Assembly: GCF_004765815.2 (NCBI RefSeq)
Contig: NZ_ML974129.1
Location: 62,001 to 126,000 of the forward strand
From: Halorussus salinus
Lineage (GTDB): Archaea > Halobacteriota > Halobacteria > Halobacteriales > Haladaptataceae
Direction of reading: 5' to 3'
DNA: 64,000 bases
The translations under genes and the position numbers were made by a program. The notes under the pieces are model-generated. The model saw only the letters and a list, made by a program, of their open reading frames with translations, made no database searches and was not told the DNA's origin. Shown one piece after another: positions 42,907 through 50,399 of the stretch (positions are counted from its first letter, which is position 1; each line of letters opens with the position of its first letter).

Positions 42907-43272
42907 GTGGTACTCGACGCATTTCGCTCTCGGGGTTTCTCGGTGGGTCGTCTGCTGGTCACGCTCCCGTTGGTGGCACTACTGGCCGCCGCCGTACTCT
43001 ACGGAGACCCCGACCCGTCGTCGCTGGCGTTCGTACTCACGACAGTCGTCTTTCTCGCTGTGAGTGCCGTCCGCCGATTCCGAACCCACGACGCGTGGCC
43101 GGTCGTCCACACTGGCATGCTGTTCGTGTGGGGCCTCGCGCTCTTTTTCGTCGGCGGCGACCCGCGCTCGTACGGGTTGCTCCTCGTCGTCGTCGGACTG
43201 GTCGGTGCCGCCGTCGAGACGTACAACTACCGCCACGGAACGTCCTACGGTCAGATTTCGCGGTCGGAGTGA
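42907..43272 (+). CDS. Small four-helix membrane protein
   Basis: A 121-residue protein starting at GTG 42907 (MVLDAFRSRGFSVGR) with four hydrophobic segments (LLVTLPLVALLAAAVLYG, LAFVLTTVVFLAVSAV, VVHTGMLFVWGLALFFVGG, YGLLLVVVGLVGAAVETY). An alternative longer start would put ~25 polar residues in front. No family is recognised; it probably sits in the cytoplasmic membrane. It is divergent from the zinc-finger protein and convergent with the PaaG-like gene. Confidence 0.7.
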   Translation: MVLDAFRSRGFSVGRLLVTLPLVALLAAAVLYGDPDPSSLAFVLTTVVFLAVSAVRRFRTHDAWPVVHTGMLFVWGLALFFVGGDPRSYGLLLVVVGLVGAAVETYNYRHGTSYGQISRSE

Positions 43273-43292
43273 CGACGTTTGGGGCCGCCGCC

Positions 43293-44057
43293 TCACTCGA
43301 ACTCGGGGTCCCGACCCTCCAAGAAGGCCGCGACGCCCTCCTCGTGTTCGGGCGTGTCGTAGGCCAGCGACTGGACGTGGTTCTCGTAGTCGATGGCCTC
43401 CTGCCAGCCCCGGCCCAAGTTCTCGTGGATGGCGCGCTTGGCCAGTCCGATGGTCGTCGTCGGGCGCTCGCGGAGCGTGTCCAGCAGGTCCGCGACGCGC
43501 TCGTCCAGTTCGTCGTCGGGGACCGCCTCGTTGACGAGTCCGAGTTCGGCGGCCTCGTCCGCGCTGAAGAACTCCCCGGTGAACGCGAGGCGCTTGGCGG
43601 CGCGCAGGCCGACGAGATGGGGCAAGAGGAACGACCCGCCGGTGTCGGGAATCAGGCCGACGCGGACGAACGCGCAACTGAACGTCGCCGACTCGACGGC
43701 GTAGGCGAAGTCGCTGACCGCCGCGATGGCCAGTCCCGCGCCCACGGCGTCGCCGTTCACCTTGGCGACGATGGGCACCTTCGCCGACATGGCCTCCTCG
43801 ACCACGCGGCCGAACGTCTCCGTGACGCGCTCGTAAGCCTGTTCGGTGGTCTCCTCGCGCTCGGCCATCGACTCGATGTCTCCGCCCGCGCTGAACACGC
43901 CGCTCTCGCCGGTCAGGACCAGCGCGTCGAACTCGTCGGCGTCGGTGTCGGATATGATATCGGCCAACTCCTCGGCGGTATCGGTGGTGAAGGCGTTCAT
44001 CACTTCGGGTCGGTCGAACGTGACGGTTCGGACGCCGTCCTCCTCGGCAATTTCCAT
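43293..44057 (-). CDS. Enoyl-CoA hydratase/isomerase, PaaG-like
   Basis: A 254-residue crotonase-fold enzyme. The CoA and oxyanion segment is GVFSAGGDIESM. Instead of the hydratase Glu pair it has NGDAVGAGLAIAAVSDFA and FVRVGLIPDTGGSFLLPHLV, where the Asp in the latter is typical of the PaaG-type isomerases acting on the ring-1,2-epoxide of phenylacetyl-CoA. This makes it a good candidate for epoxide isomerisation to oxepin-CoA after PaaABCD. ATG 44057 removes an unconserved 29-codon extension. Confidence 0.9.
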   Translation of the reverse strand: MEIAEEDGVRTVTFDRPEVMNAFTTDTAEELADIISDTDADEFDALVLTGESGVFSAGGDIESMAEREETTEQAYERVTETFGRVVEEAMSAKVPIVAKVNGDAVGAGLAIAAVSDFAYAVESATFSCAFVRVGLIPDTGGSFLLPHLVGLRAAKRLAFTGEFFSADEAAELGLVNEAVPDDELDERVADLLDTLRERPTTTIGLAKRAIHENLGRGWQEAIDYENHVQSLAYDTPEHEEGVAAFLEGRDPEFE

Positions 44058-44147
44058 ACGCCCACCGTCCGGCGCTACCGAAATAAGGCTACCCCACTGT
44101 CGGGCGGGCCGACCGCTTTTCGCGTCGCGTAGCGGCTCGGACAACGA

Positions 44148-44157
44148 GTATTTTTAA
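44148..44157 (+). promoter_or_regulatory. TATA box of the thioesterase gene at 44184
   Basis: GTATTTTTAA is centred about 31 nt before ATG 44184, implying a leaderless or nearly leaderless transcript. Confidence 0.55.
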
Positions 44158-44183
44158 GCCGCTCGCCGCCCCAAATCGACCGC

Positions 44184-44570
44184 ATGGACGTAGAGAACTT
44201 CTTCGAGGAGATGCCGTTCGCCGACCTGCTGGGCGTCGAAGTCACCGAAGTCGAAGACGGTCACGCCGAGGGCCGGGTCGAGATGCGCGAGGAGTTGTCG
44301 TGGAACGCCGACCGCCAGATGGCCCACGGCGGCGTCACCTTCACCCTCGCGGACACGGTGGGCGGCGCGGCGCTGGTCTCGCTGGTGGACCAACCGGTGC
44401 CGACCATCGACATGCGCATCGACTACCTCGAAGCCGGGACCGGCGACCTGCGCGCCGAGGCCGACGTGGTGCGCTGTGGGAGCGACGTGGGCGTCGTGGA
44501 CGTGGCAGTCTATGCAGAAGACGGAGACGCGCAGGTCGCCGACGCGCGCGGCGTCTACAAGACCGGATAA
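44184..44570 (+). CDS. PaaI-family hotdog thioesterase
   Basis: A 128-residue hotdog-fold protein. QMAHGGVTFTLADTVGGAAL (about residues 44-63) is the PaaI/YbgC-type HGG motif with the catalytic Asp, and the C-terminal half follows the family strand order. It is a second thioesterase beside the one at 39418; the two differ in the residues around the catalytic Asp and may have different acyl preferences. It is probably also tied to CoA-ester housekeeping in aromatic degradation. Confidence 0.91.
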   Translation: MDVENFFEEMPFADLLGVEVTEVEDGHAEGRVEMREELSWNADRQMAHGGVTFTLADTVGGAALVSLVDQPVPTIDMRIDYLEAGTGDLRAEADVVRCGSDVGVVDVAVYAEDGDAQVADARGVYKTG

Positions 44571-44594
44571 GCGCGGATTGTTTTGCCCGCCACC

Positions 44595-44747
44595 ATGCGA
44601 CTCCTCCACTACTCCGATTTGGAAAACGTCTACGACCGCCCCGAGCGCGCGGGCAGACTTGCGGGCTGTATCGACGCGCTCCGTGACGACGAGACTGTCG
44701 TGGTCGGTACCGGCGACGACCACTTCGGCGTAAGACGTATTCGTTGA
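44595..44747 (+). pseudogene. Truncated 5'-nucleotidase/metallophosphoesterase N-terminus
   Basis: Fifty codons beginning MRLLHYSDLENVYDRPERAG, then LAGCIDALRD and VVVGTGDDHFGVRRIR. The HYSD start and GTGDD segment match the beginning of haloarchaeal metallophosphoesterases, which normally continue for hundreds of residues with further metal motifs. Here the frame stops at 44745 and the sequence turns AT-richer and non-coding. It is most likely a remnant whose remaining part was lost when the adjoining island was inserted or deleted. Confidence 0.65.
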
Positions 44748-45187
44748 GCAGTCGCGCGACGAAGATTCTGGGGCCTATATTTCTCCTTCGAGAGGAATAT
44801 CTAGAAAGACAGTGACTACCGCTGCGTCTCCTCCACTTTGCGGAACGCAGAGCATCGGGCTCTACCCGTGTAGTACCCTGTTCAGGGGACGGGAGTCGCT
44901 TCATTGAGCAGATCGGCGACTGTCTTGACCGCTTCATCGCAGGGACAGACTCGTTTAGCGGGATGTTCGGGTACGAGGCCTCATCGTGGCGTAGACTGGA
45001 CGCCGTGCGTGGCAAAACTCTACTGACCGACTGCGCCGCTTGGCGGTTGTCGGCAAAGCCACTATCCAACGAGTGGTAGGTCAACTACTTCAGTCCCCCG
45101 CGACTATATATTCCAAAGTAATATCATATAATATTAAATATTTAGAACTAGCGAATAAAAATAAGTGCCATTACCAGAGTTTCAAAA
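44748..45187. other. AT-richer non-coding stretch, possible relict of a mobile element
   Basis: No intact gene is seen in 440 bp. Composition is clearly lower in GC than the neighbours and becomes very AT-rich from about 45108. A 17-bp imperfect direct repeat TTGAGCAGTCGCGCGAC (44744-44760) / TTGAGCAGATCGGCGAC (44904-44920) is present. Translation gives only fragments interrupted by stops. It starts exactly where the metallophosphoesterase fragment is broken, which suggests an eroded insertion. The last ~80 bp probably hold the promoter of the gene at 45188. Confidence 0.5.
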
Positions 45188-46012
45188 ATGCAGATGAAAA
45201 AAGATGATACAAGCGGAATGAATCGACGAAGGATGCTGTCGGCAACGGGAACTGCTCTTGCAGGGTTGAGCGTCGGCACCGCGAGCGTGCGAGCCGGTGG
45301 GAAGTCCTCGAGCAACGGCAAAAGTTTGTACGACATCGGGTTGTCCCTTCGGGATAAACACGACTGGAGTAACTCCGAATGGCGCTCGTTCCTGAGCAAA
45401 AAAGGAATGGACCATACGCATTCGAGCGTAGAAATCCCGGTTTCGAAAGGCGGCACAGAACGGAACGATCCCGGAACGCAGAAGATGGACCAGTCGAAGC
45501 TCCGGTTCTACCTGACTTACACCTACTCGCCAGACATCACCCAACCGCAATACGACGCGATAGACTTCGAGTGGGAGTTCGTGTACGGCGACGAACTACC
45601 CTACGGAGAGAGTCCATACGACCTCTGTACCATCGAGTGGGAACAGGGCAAGTACAACTACGGCGGGCTCTATTACGACAACGATTGGTGTCGGGAAGTG
45701 AAAAACGGGGACACGTCCGGTGTCACTGGTGCTGCGGTTGAGTACGACGATGGCGCACACACGAACTACATAATCGGAGATGCGGTCAACAACGACCCCG
45801 ACAACTACAATCAGGCGTCGTACATGGGATTGTCTGTTGAGCAGGAGTCGGGCAGTGCGAGCGACAACGACATCGACTTCGATTACTGGCACTCGTGGGA
45901 GAACACCTACTTTAATGTCAGTATCGGAACCGGCGGTGTGTCAGTCTCACCCCAGAGTGGAACCAACTGGTGGAGCGAGTCGAAAGTCGTGCAGGTGGAG
46001 GATATCGACTAA
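45188..46012 (+). CDS. Tat-signal secreted protein, orphan, of the AT-richer island
   Basis: A 274-residue protein with a twin-arginine signal (MNRRRMLSATGTALAGLSVG from residue 11; ATG 45218 is an alternative start). The mature part is rich in Tyr, Trp, Asp, Asn and Ser (SYMGLSVEQESGSASDNDID) and contains two Cys (DLCTIE, NDWCRE) that could pair. It is a likely extracellular beta-rich protein without a recognised family. The gene is visibly AT-richer than its neighbours, indicating recent acquisition. A hairpin plus T-run terminator follows 25 nt after the stop. Confidence 0.8.
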   Translation: MQMKKDDTSGMNRRRMLSATGTALAGLSVGTASVRAGGKSSSNGKSLYDIGLSLRDKHDWSNSEWRSFLSKKGMDHTHSSVEIPVSKGGTERNDPGTQKMDQSKLRFYLTYTYSPDITQPQYDAIDFEWEFVYGDELPYGESPYDLCTIEWEQGKYNYGGLYYDNDWCREVKNGDTSGVTGAAVEYDDGAHTNYIIGDAVNNDPDNYNQASYMGLSVEQESGSASDNDIDFDYWHSWENTYFNVSIGTGGVSVSPQSGTNWWSESKVVQVEDID

Positions 46013-46036
46013 CTAGAGAGTACCGACGGACATTGA

Positions 46037-46074
46037 GCCACTTCGAAACAGACGAAGTGGCGGCGCGTTTTTTA
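46037..46074 (+). terminator. Intrinsic-terminator-like hairpin with T-tract
   Basis: A perfect 9-bp stem GCCACTTCG (46037-46045) / CGAAGTGGC (46053-46061) with a 7-nt loop is followed within 7 nt by TTTTTT. It lies 25 nt after the stop of the secreted orphan. T-tracts end archaeal transcripts even without hairpins; the hairpin gives it a bacterial look. Confidence 0.65.
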
Positions 46075-46542
46075 GATCGTCGTATTTATGCATTAAGAAG
46101 TAGCTGGCCAAACGTCAAGCGACGGCTATCGCTGACCGAACTGATACGCTTTTGCACACGAATCCCGGGAAACGTGGATTCGATTCGACAATGAAAGTTC
46201 CGCGTTTCTGACTCGTATCTATTCCGCCCCGCCGACACGAATACGGAGGGGAGCTGTTTGGAATATATGAACTTCGGGTCGGCCGGTTGGCGTCATTGGG
46301 TGCCGGACGACGATGAGAGCCACAGAATAACCCAGCATGGGATTGGGAACTGACTTCTTCGAAACGGTCAATATATACTCGGCGAGCGATGCGAAGGTGT
46401 CGTTGGCGCGCGGGTCGTCCGACCGGGCTTGAGCGGCCGAGTAGTCTACGAAGTCAAACTGGCCGAAGAATAACCCAAATCATTTTGTCTATTTTATAGA
46501 CAGTGTTTCCTTGCCAATAGAATCAGTTAGGTTGTGCATAGC
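46075..46542. other. Gene-poor AT-richer stretch of the island
   Basis: Nothing convincing is seen in 468 bp. A 28-codon ORF (ATG 46267, MNFGSAGWRHW) lacks a proper ribosome-binding site and recognisable homology. The AT-rich end at 46480-46500 is probably terminator or intergenic sequence for the small membrane-protein gene that ends at 46543. Confidence 0.5.
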
Positions 46543-46722
46543 TCACTCGCTCGTCGTCTCGGTGGCGCGCCAGAGCGCGTTGAACCCGAGGAGGAACGCC
46601 GCGCCGCCGCCCACGACCACGCCGAGAGTACCGCCGTTCTGGAGTATCAGGACGGCCAACAAGAACGCGACGACTTCGAGCATCCGGTGAACGTCGGTGA
46701 GCATCGTGTCTGCGTCGGTCAT
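46543..46722 (-). CDS. Tiny membrane protein, paralogue 1
   Basis: A 59-residue protein: a hydrophilic start MTDADTMLTDVHRMLEVVAF followed by two hydrophobic helices (LLAVLILQN, GVVVGGGAAFLLGFNALW) and an acidic tail. It shares TD-H-LE-A-LLAV with the protein encoded just upstream on the same strand (46764-46934), so the two arose by tandem duplication. Function is unknown. Confidence 0.65.
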   Translation of the reverse strand: MTDADTMLTDVHRMLEVVAFLLAVLILQNGGTLGVVVGGGAAFLLGFNALWRATETTSE

Positions 46723-46763
46723 GGTCGGGTCGTGAGAGACGACCCTCAAGAAAAGGTCGGTTT

Positions 46764-46934
46764 CTACAGTGCCCGAATAATGGAGTTCCCGACTAGCAGG
46801 AGTATGGCGACGCCTCCTGCGACTAAACCAAAGAACCCCTGACTGAGAGCGACCACCGCTAGCAAGAGCGCTATCAGTTCGAGCGTCTGGTGGATGTCCG
46901 TGAGTTGCTGAACGATTTCGTCGTCGGCCATCAT
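46764..46934 (-). CDS. Tiny membrane protein, paralogue 2
   Basis: A 56-residue protein beginning MMADDEIVQQLTDIHQTLEL and continuing with two hydrophobic helices (ALLLAVVALSQGFFG, GVAILLLVGNSIIRAL). Its N-terminal helix aligns with that of the product of 46543-46722 (TD[IV]HxxLExxAxLLAV). The start could equally be the second Met. It lies 41 bp upstream of paralogue 1 on the same strand, so the two are likely co-transcribed. Function is unknown. Confidence 0.62.
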   Translation of the reverse strand: MMADDEIVQQLTDIHQTLELIALLLAVVALSQGFFGLVAGGVAILLLVGNSIIRAL

Positions 46935-47030
46935 TCGAGCGTGTCGGCTACGTCACAAATTCGATTTGGTTCCGCGCGAGTTGCCCCGTGTTCCGCAAGC
47001 TACTTTCCACCGACCCGACAGGAATTTGGC

Positions 47031-47252
47031 ATGGACGACGCCCTCCGAATTCGACTTGACGCTATCATCCTCCTCCTGGTCGTCGTCGCCACCCTGCTCG
47101 CGCTGACGCTCGCTGCTGTCGGCGGCGGTGAATGGCTCGTATTCGCCTTTCTCCTCGGCTTCGTGAGCGTGACAGTCACCTATTCGATTTTAGTGGGAGA
47201 CGAGCATCGAGGAGGCGACGGGAAAACGACCGGTCCCACCGAGGAGGATTGA
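47031..47252 (+). CDS. Small two-helix membrane protein
   Basis: A 73-residue protein with two hydrophobic segments (AIILLLVVVATLLALTLAAV, WLVFAFLLGFVSVTVTYSIL) and an acidic C-terminal tail (GDEHRGGDGKTTGPTEED). It starts at ATG 47031 (MDDALRIRLD) and is divergent from the two tiny membrane proteins, with about 96 bp between. No family is recognised. Confidence 0.65.
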   Translation: MDDALRIRLDAIILLLVVVATLLALTLAAVGGGEWLVFAFLLGFVSVTVTYSILVGDEHRGGDGKTTGPTEED

Positions 47253-47271
47253 GACCGTCCACGGTCCGTCC

Positions 47272-47913
47272 CTACCCGAACACCTGCGCGAACAGCGTCG
47301 CCTGCCCCCGGCGCAGGCGCTCCAGAAACGCCGACTTGCTGATTCCCACCTCGTCGGCGACCGCCGCGGCGGTCGCGCCGCGCGGCACCGCGAAGTAGCC
47401 CATCTCCAACGCGGTCCGGAGCGCGACCTCTTGGGCGGGGGTCACGTCCCACCGCTGGGCGACCGCCTCGTCGTCCTCGCTCCCGAGCGGGAAGACGCGT
47501 TCGAGCGAGACGCCCACCGTCTCGGCGACCGCCGCGAGGACGCCCTGTAACACGTCGTGGCCGACCACCGCACCGGTGTAGCGTTCGGTCCCCTCGCGGT
47601 ACTGCAACGTCTCGGCCATGAACCCCGCGTCGGTCAACTCGTGGACGACGCAGGGGTGTTTCGAGAGACACCGGAAGTTGGTCCGACTGTCGGTCCGGGA
47701 GACGTGGAGGTAGCGAATCCGGTCGTCGGCGTCGAGGAGTGCCGCGAGTTCGTCGGTCTCCTCGCCCGCCGAGAAGCGCAGGAGCGCGTTGTCGTCGTGG
47801 CGGAGTTGCGGCGGTCTGGCGTCGATGGTCGCGCCCGTCTCGCGGGTCGCCTCGGCCAGCGGGCAGTCGTCGCCCGTGACGCTGAACTCCACGACGAGAC
47901 ATTCGTCTATCAA
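47272..47913 (-). CDS. Bat-type HTH-10 regulator next to the phenylacetate operon
   Basis: A 213-residue transcription factor related to the one at 4099. The N-terminal sensor half contains FRCLSKHPCVVHELTDAGFM with two Cys, and the C-terminal HTH is VTPAQEVALRTALEMGYFAV followed by GISKSAFLERLRRGQAT. The gene is divergent from paaA with 381 bp between the starts; that region carries structured element copy B and three repeats of GTCGGCCGGGCG. Regulation of paaABCD is the natural hypothesis. Confidence 0.9.
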   Translation of the reverse strand: MIDECLVVEFSVTGDDCPLAEATRETGATIDARPPQLRHDDNALLRFSAGEETDELAALLDADDRIRYLHVSRTDSRTNFRCLSKHPCVVHELTDAGFMAETLQYREGTERYTGAVVGHDVLQGVLAAVAETVGVSLERVFPLGSEDDEAVAQRWDVTPAQEVALRTALEMGYFAVPRGATAAAVADEVGISKSAFLERLRRGQATLFAQVFG

Positions 47914-47974
47914 TTTCGACCACCTCTCGAACCGATGCGTCGCCGAGAGACGGAGGAACGTCGGCGAAGAAGAG

Positions 47975-48105
47975 TTAGAAAGCCCCCGCCGAGTCGCGGT
48001 CGCTCCGCCGGATATTCCGCGCGCAGAACTGCGCGCGGAATAGGGCCGCCGGAGGCGACCACGGGCCTTCGACCCGCGACTCGGCGGCCCCTTTCAGTCC
48101 ACCCA
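47975..48105 (+). repeat. Structured intergenic element, copy B
   Basis: About 131 nt with the same opening (TTAGAAAGCCCCCGCC) and close (GGCGGCCCCTTT, TCCACCC) as the copy at 36193-36320. The outer 14-bp stem is perfect (47986-47999 with 48074-48087) but differs from copy A at three adjacent base pairs, all compensated on both arms. A distinct 13-bp apical stem, TATTCCGCGCGCA/TGCGCGCGGAATA (48013-48025 with 48030-48042), carries a GAAC loop. It lies between the HTH regulator and paaA. Confidence 0.8.
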
Positions 48106-48118
48106 GACGTGGCGGTCG

Positions 48119-48240
48119 GTCGGCCGGGCGTTCGCGGTGGTTCGGTGGGTACTCGCGCTATCGTTCGACGGTCGGCCGGGCGTCGGCGGCGTGTCGGCCG
48201 GGCGGTCATACGAGAAACTTGTTCGGCTGGCTATTTAAAC
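48119..48240 (+). promoter_or_regulatory. paaA promoter with three GTCGGCCGGGCG repeats
   Basis: GTCGGCCGGGCG occurs at 48119-48130, 48171-48182 and 48193-48204, the last two 22 bp apart (two helical turns). A clear TATA box TATTTAAAC (48232-48240) follows. Transcription would begin near 48262, about 33 nt before paaA. The repeats are candidate activator sites upstream of the core promoter. Confidence 0.6.
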
Positions 48241-48294
48241 CCGCCACATGGACGGGTTAATCGGTATCCCGGTCGGGGTCGTAGACGATTGTAT

Positions 48295-49236
48295 ATGGAC
48301 ATCGAGCAAGTCAAGGAGCGCGCCGGGCCGCGCGAGTTCAGTCCGAAAGACGACCTCCCGGAGAAGTACCGGAAGGCCGCGACCCGCATGATTCAGTTCC
48401 ACGCCAACAGCGAAATCATGGGGGCCTACCTCGAACGACCCTTCATCCGTGAGGCACCGAGTCTCGACCGGAAGCTGGCCTTTTCCGCGAAAGTGCAGGA
48501 CGAAATCGGCCACGGGCAACTCCTCTACCGGGCCGCCGAATCGCTCGGTATCAAGGACCGCGAGCAGATGCTGGACGAACTCGCCAACGGCGAGGGCAAG
48601 TTCCTCAACTGCTTCCACTACCCGCTGGAGTCGTGGGTCGAGACGCCGATGATAGCGTTCTTCGTGGACGGCGCGGCGATGCGCCGACAGGCGACGCTCA
48701 AGCAGTCCAGTTGGGAGCCGTACGCCCACGCGATGGACAAGGTGTGTTTCGAGGAGGGCTTCCACGTCAAGCACGGCGAGGCCATCCTCTACGAACTCAT
48801 GACCGGCTCGAAGGCCGAGCAGGAGAAGACCCAAGAGGCCTTCGAGACGTGGTGGCCTCGAATCATCCAGTTCTTCGGACCGACCGACGACAAGTCCACC
48901 CACCACGACTTCTCGGCGGACGTAGGGCTGAAGACGATGACCAACGACGACCTGCGAAACGCCTTCCTCAACGCCTACATCCCGAAGGCCGAGAAGTACG
49001 GTCTCGAAATCCCCGACGAACCGCGCATCCGGGAGAACGGCGACGGCACCTACGAAGTCGAGGAGGACGACCTGAACTGGGACGAGTTCTTCACCATCGC
49101 GAAGAACGACGCGCCGGGGAGCCACGAACAGATCGGCAAGCGCAACCGCACCCAAGAGGCCGTCGAGTGGGTCCGGAACTCGATGGACGGCTGGGAAGCG
49201 AAGGACGCGGGCCAGACCCCGCAGGCGGCCGACTAA
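48295..49236 (+). CDS. paaA: Phenylacetyl-CoA epoxidase subunit A (catalytic)
   Basis: A 313-residue ferritin-like di-iron oxygenase subunit that epoxidises the aromatic ring of phenylacetyl-CoA. Two ExxH iron-binding motifs are visible: QDEIGHGQLLYRAAESLG (about residues 66-83) and FEEGFHVKHGEA (about 153-164). A typical PaaA substrate region lies between (NCFHYPLESWVETPMIAFFV). It is the first gene of a five-gene operon. ATG 48295 starts 33 nt after the predicted transcription start. Confidence 0.96.
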   Translation: MDIEQVKERAGPREFSPKDDLPEKYRKAATRMIQFHANSEIMGAYLERPFIREAPSLDRKLAFSAKVQDEIGHGQLLYRAAESLGIKDREQMLDELANGEGKFLNCFHYPLESWVETPMIAFFVDGAAMRRQATLKQSSWEPYAHAMDKVCFEEGFHVKHGEAILYELMTGSKAEQEKTQEAFETWWPRIIQFFGPTDDKSTHHDFSADVGLKTMTNDDLRNAFLNAYIPKAEKYGLEIPDEPRIRENGDGTYEVEEDDLNWDEFFTIAKNDAPGSHEQIGKRNRTQEAVEWVRNSMDGWEAKDAGQTPQAAD

Positions 49237-49238
49237 CC

Positions 49239-49559
49239 ATGATTTGGGAAGTGTTCCGTCAGGACCAAGCGGGCGAGTATCACACCCACTGCGGAAACGT
49301 CCACGCGCCCGACCGCGAGATGGCGCTGATGTTCGCCGAAGTCCAGCACGGGCGGCGCAAGCCGACCAACAGCCTGTGGGTCGTCCCGCAGAAGGAAATC
49401 GGCGAGGTCGATACCGAGGACGCGAAGTTCGGCGGCACGACCGACAAGTCCTACCGGTGGGCACAGTCCTACAGCTTCGAGGCCGCCGCCTCGGAGGTCG
49501 CCGAGTCCGAGAGCGAACAGGTCGAGGCCGAGGCCGAGCGCCAGCGGGGTGACGACTGA
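49239..49559 (+). CDS. paaB: Phenylacetyl-CoA epoxidase subunit B
   Basis: A 106-residue protein. MIWEVFRQDQAGEYHTHCGN and the EMALMFAEVQHGRRKPTNSLWVVP segment are the conserved PaaB core; the C-terminal ~25 residues are an acidic Glu/Ala tail. PaaB bridges PaaA/PaaC subcomplexes in the epoxidase. It starts 2 nt after paaA, and its stop shares a base with the paaC start (TGATG). Confidence 0.94.
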   Translation: MIWEVFRQDQAGEYHTHCGNVHAPDREMALMFAEVQHGRRKPTNSLWVVPQKEIGEVDTEDAKFGGTTDKSYRWAQSYSFEAAASEVAESESEQVEAEAERQRGDD

Positions 49560-50398
49560 TGGCGACCGCAGAGCAACTGTCCGGACCCGACGAACTCTCC
49601 GACGAGGAGCGCGAAGCGGTCGAGACCCTGCTGTTCCGGCTCGCGGACGACGAGTTCGTCCTCGCGGAGCGATACACCGAGTGGCAGGTCCGCGCGCCCA
49701 CCCTCGAATCCGACCTCGCGCTGGCGAACATCGCGCAGGACGAGTTGGGTCACGCCCGACTCTGGTACGACCTCCTGCAGGATTTCGGCCCGGACGAACC
49801 CGACCTGATTTGGGAACGTCCGCCCGACGAGTGGCACCACAGCACGCTGACCGAACGCCCCTTCGAGGAGGGCGACTGGGCCGACCCCATCCTGCGGTCG
49901 TACCTCTACGACGTGGCCGAGGAGATTCGCCTCGAAGCCCTCGTGGATTCGTCGTACGCCCGCATCCGCGACCGCGTGGGCAAGATTCGGGGCGAGGAGG
50001 ACTACCACCGCGAACACGCCGAGAACTGGCTCGAACGACTCTGCGACGACGACGAGGGGCGACGGCGCGTCCAGCAGGCGCTCGACCGACTTCTGCCCTA
50101 CGCCCTGACCGTCTTCGCGCCGGTAGACGACGAAATAGAGACCCGAATCGACGAGTTGGGGCTTCGGACCGAGACGCTGGCGGACATGCGCGAGGAGTGG
50201 CTCGACACCGTGGTCCCGTACCTCGAAGGACTCGGTCTCGATGTCGATGCGGACGCCGACCTGCCCGAGGAGATCGGCCGGGACACTAGTCACACCGACG
50301 ACTGGGACGACCTCTGGGACGAGTTCACCAACACGTATCGCGAACTCGACCGCCACGAGGCGACCCGAATCATGAAAGACCCCGACGAGGTGGAGTGA
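49559..50398 (+). CDS. paaC: Phenylacetyl-CoA epoxidase subunit C (structural)
   Basis: A 279-residue ferritin-like protein paired with PaaA. It keeps AQDELGHARLWYDLLQDFG (about residues 59-77) and RGEEDYHREHAENWL (about 143-157), the remnants of di-iron motifs seen in PaaC, which is the non-catalytic structural partner in bacteria. The stop codon ends 1 nt before the paaD GTG. Confidence 0.95.
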   Translation: MATAEQLSGPDELSDEEREAVETLLFRLADDEFVLAERYTEWQVRAPTLESDLALANIAQDELGHARLWYDLLQDFGPDEPDLIWERPPDEWHHSTLTERPFEEGDWADPILRSYLYDVAEEIRLEALVDSSYARIRDRVGKIRGEEDYHREHAENWLERLCDDDEGRRRVQQALDRLLPYALTVFAPVDDEIETRIDELGLRTETLADMREEWLDTVVPYLEGLGLDVDADADLPEEIGRDTSHTDDWDDLWDEFTNTYRELDRHEATRIMKDPDEVE

Positions 50399-50399
50399 C

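Noticed and set aside
46267-46353. 28-codon ORF MNFGSAGWRHW in the island
   Set aside because: Only a distant purine-rich stretch precedes it, with no homology and no promoter.
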